NCBI RefSeq assembly: GCF_001636295.1
Contig: NZ_CP014209.1
Location: forward strand, 62,001-126,000
Source of the DNA: Isoptericola dokdonensis DS-3
GTDB lineage: Bacteria; Actinomycetota; Actinomycetes; Actinomycetales; Cellulomonadaceae
Reading direction: 5' to 3'
DNA: 64,000 nucleotides
Below, piece after piece: positions 61,994 through 64,000 of this stretch (position 1 is the stretch's first letter; each line of letters starts with the position of its first letter). The notes under the pieces were generated by a model. The model worked only from the letters and a program-made list of their open reading frames with translations, was not told where the DNA came from and did no database searches. The translations under genes and the position numbers were made by a program.

Positions 61994-63562
61994 TCAGGCG
62001 TGCCCGGCCTCGCCCTCGACGGTCTCCTCGAGGACCTCGGCCGCGGTGACGCGGCGCGCGCGCCGCAGCGACAGGTTCGCCACCACGGCGACGACGGCGA
62101 CGAGCACGGCCGCGGTGAGCAGCGCCCGGTGCATGCCGGTGACGTACGCGTCTTCCAGCACGGCGCGCGTGGCGGCGTCGACGCCGTCGGGGAGGGTGGC
62201 CAAGGCCAGGCCGTGCGCGTCGTCGGGCGACAGACCGAGCCCCGCGGCGCCGGACGCGGTGGAGGCCGCGATGATCGCGGAGAGCACGGCGGTGCCGATC
62301 GCGCCGCCGAGCTGGATGCACGTGGCCTGGAAGCCGCCCGCCACGCCTGCGTACCGCAGGGGCGCGGAGCCGACGATGGCCTCGGCGGCGGCGGTCATCG
62401 TCATGCCGGTGCCGAAGGCGAGGAGCACGAACCCGACGGCCAGCATCCCGTAGGGGGAGGTCACCGTGGTGGTGAGCAGCACGAGCAGGCCGGCCGTGGT
62501 GAGGCTCAGGCTGACGGTGGCGGCCACCCGGGTGCCCGCCTTGGCGACGAACAACGCACCGATCGGCGCGGTGACGATCGACAGCGCGCTGAGCGGCACC
62601 AGCATGAGACCGGCCTGCAGGGGGTCCGCGCCGCGCATCCCCATGAAGAACATGGGCAGGAAGAACGTGACGCCGACGAGGACGAACATGTTCGCGACGA
62701 GGACCAGGCCGCCGGCACCGACGGTGGTGCCGCGGAAGATGTCCAGCGGCAGCAGGGCGTGCGGAGTGCGGGCTTGCAGGGCGACGAACCCGACGAGGAG
62801 CAGGACGCCCACGGCGAGGAGGCCGAGCGTGCGCGAGTCGCCCCAGCCCCACGACTCGGACTGCACGATGGTGAAGACGACGGCGACGAGGCCGAGGGCC
62901 AGGACGACGACGCCGCGCACGTCGAGCCTCGTCTCGCCGGGGAAGCTGGTGCGGGGGAGGAACAGGGCGGCCATGACGAGGCCGACGACGACGACGGGCA
63001 GGTTGATCCAGAAGACGGCCTCCCAGCCGAAGGCGCCGTCGAGGGCTCCGGCGACGGTCGGCCCGGCGGCGATGGCGATGGAGGAGACGCCGCCCCAGAT
63101 GCCGACGGCCATGCCGAACTTCTCGCGGGGGAATGTGGCGCGGAGCAGGGCGAGGGTCTGCGGCATGAGGAGGGCGGCGCCGACGCCCTGGAGCACGCGG
63201 AAGCCGATGACCCCGGCGATGGTCCCGACGGTCGCGATGCCGACGGAGGCGATCGCGAACACGACGAGGCCCGCGACGAACAGCCGGCGATGCCCGTACC
63301 GGTCGCCGAGCTTGCCCGCGAGGATGAGGAAGACGGCGAGCCCGAGCAGGTAGCCGTGGGTGACCCACTGGAGCTGGGCGAAGCTGGTGTGCAGGTCGGC
63401 GGCGATGGACGGGTTGACGATCGACACGACGGTGGCGTCGAGGCCGACGAGGAACAGGCCGAACGACACGCTGAGGAGCACGAGCCAGGGGCGGCCCCGC
63501 AGGGGCGGCCGGGCGGTCGCCGTGGTGTCGGCGACGGTCGGGGTGGGCACAGCGGTGGTCAT
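61994..63562 (-). CDS. DHA2-family (EmrB/QacA-type) multidrug exporter
   Basis: 522 residues, 14 hydrophobic segments. Family signs: LDATVVSIVNPSIAADL near 40 (motif D1), AGKLGDRYGHRRLF near 82 (motif A), RVLQGVGAALLMPQTLALL near 122 (motif C region). ATG at 63562 with AAGGAG upstream. Divergent from a MarR regulator; a perfect AT-rich palindrome between them suggests repression by it and induction by a drug-like ligand. Confidence 0.93.
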   Translation of the reverse strand: MTTAVPTPTVADTTATARPPLRGRPWLVLLSVSFGLFLVGLDATVVSIVNPSIAADLHTSFAQLQWVTHGYLLGLAVFLILAGKLGDRYGHRRLFVAGLVVFAIASVGIATVGTIAGVIGFRVLQGVGAALLMPQTLALLRATFPREKFGMAVGIWGGVSSIAIAAGPTVAGALDGAFGWEAVFWINLPVVVVGLVMAALFLPRTSFPGETRLDVRGVVVLALGLVAVVFTIVQSESWGWGDSRTLGLLAVGVLLLVGFVALQARTPHALLPLDIFRGTTVGAGGLVLVANMFVLVGVTFFLPMFFMGMRGADPLQAGLMLVPLSALSIVTAPIGALFVAKAGTRVAATVSLSLTTAGLLVLLTTTVTSPYGMLAVGFVLLAFGTGMTMTAAAEAIVGSAPLRYAGVAGGFQATCIQLGGAIGTAVLSAIIAASTASGAAGLGLSPDDAHGLALATLPDGVDAATRAVLEDAYVTGMHRALLTAAVLVAVVAVVANLSLRRARRVTAAEVLEETVEGEAGHA

Positions 63563-63635
63563 CGGGCTCCTTCGAGGGTGTCCGGCGGTCGGGGACGGCA
63601 CGACCTGTCGGGCAGGACGACGCGACGGTCGTCGG

Positions 63636-63663
63636 CTGATAGTTATAGAACTATAACTATCAG
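63636..63663. promoter_or_regulatory. MarR operator
   Basis: CTGATAGTTATAG-AA-CTATAACTATCAG: perfect 13-bp arms with 2-bp centre, strikingly AT-rich for this genome. Located 7 bp before the -10 (TAGGAT) of the MarR gene and 74 bp before the exporter start; should control both. Confidence 0.85.
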
Positions 63664-63670
63664 CGAAGCC

Positions 63671-63676
63671 TAGGAT
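63671..63676 (+). promoter_or_regulatory. -10 box, leaderless MarR gene
   Basis: TAGGAT, 6 nt before the ATG at 63683. Confidence 0.6.
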
Positions 63677-63682
63677 CTGACC

Positions 63683-64000
63683 ATGGACGACGAGACGCTC
63701 GTCACCCCCACGCCGGGGCTGACCTCAGGACTGGGCGGCCTCGCCGACGTCGTCGTCGAGCTGTCCCGGCACCTGGACCTGCGCTCGCCCGAGCTGCGCG
63801 GGATCGTCGAGCTCACCGGCACGGAGGTCGCCGTCATCCGCGCGATCCACCACCACCCGCGCACCTCGCCGTCCCAGGTCGCCATCACGACAGGCCTCGC
63901 GCGCAGCAACATCAGCACCGCGCTGCGCACGCTGGAGGCGCGTGGGCTCGTCGTGCGCGAGCACCCGCCGGGGGACCGGCGGACGGTCGAACTCGTCGCG
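63683..64000 (+). CDS. MarR-family regulator, 5' part
   Basis: First 106 codons; the gene continues beyond the right edge. Winged helix: GTEVAVIRAIHHHPRTSPSQVAITTGLARSNISTALRTLEARGLV (about 46-90), then the wing with REHPPGDRRTVEL, the MarR DxRxxx motif. Divergent from the DHA2 exporter with a palindromic operator between them. Confidence 0.9.
   Translation, partial: MDDETLVTPTPGLTSGLGGLADVVVELSRHLDLRSPELRGIVELTGTEVAVIRAIHHHPRTSPSQVAITTGLARSNISTALRTLEARGLVVREHPPGDRRTVELVA

Overview
The window comes from a very high-GC actinobacterium. Codon use, many GTG starts, the gene families and the syntenic block gltX - tRNA-Gln/tRNA-Glu - IclR regulator - leuCD point to the order Micrococcales. A secreted AA10 polysaccharide monooxygenase with a carbohydrate-binding module would suit a Cellulomonas / Cellulosimicrobium / Isoptericola-like polymer degrader, but the genus is inference.

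Layout. 1-2.8 kb: photolyase (cut by the left edge), POT peptide transporter, DoxX protein. 3-22.8 kb: most of the branched-chain amino acid (BCAA) pathway (two different ilvD genes, ilvBNC, leuB, ilvE, cimA) mixed with small housekeeping and accessory genes. Both ilvB and cimA are preceded by a short leader peptide and terminator hairpins, i.e. attenuators. 23-45 kb: ordinary chromosomal genes (lipoate ligase family, PLP homeostasis protein, transporters, helicase, LPMO, glutamyl-tRNA synthetase, LysR/YeiH pair). 45.8-50.4 kb: tRNA-Gln, two tRNA-Glu, an IclR (LtbR-type) regulator divergent from leuCD. 50.4-53.9 kb: repeat-rich spacer, flavin oxidoreductase, RNase HI, dihydrolipoamide dehydrogenase. 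53.9-60.8 kb: an accessory defence island. 60.8-64 kb: oxidoreductase, DHA2-type exporter and a divergent MarR regulator (cut by the right edge).

The defence island is the main accessory feature. It encodes a type II CBASS core on the minus strand: a 40-residue basic protein, a CD-NTase ending in glycine, a Cap2-like E2-E1 fusion, a Cap3-like JAMM peptidase and a 188-residue protein of unknown function. Divergent from it on the plus strand lie an XRE repressor and an ImmA/IrrE-type metallopeptidase (a CapH/CapP-like switch), followed by two putative PD-(D/E)XK nucleases. No standard CBASS effector is recognisable, so the effector is the open question. Two inverted copies of an 11-bp motif sit on the two divergent promoters and look like the repressor's operators.

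Gene expression signals: at least 18 genes have no Shine-Dalgarno sequence but carry a TANNNT-like box exactly 6-7 nt before an ATG or GTG, the pattern of leaderless transcripts; this fixes many start codons. Non-coding DNA holds two further repeat classes: arrays of a GAGTCAGCGCAC-containing unit with a strict 20-bp period, and long near-perfect inverted repeats, several of them nested, often just downstream of BCAA genes.
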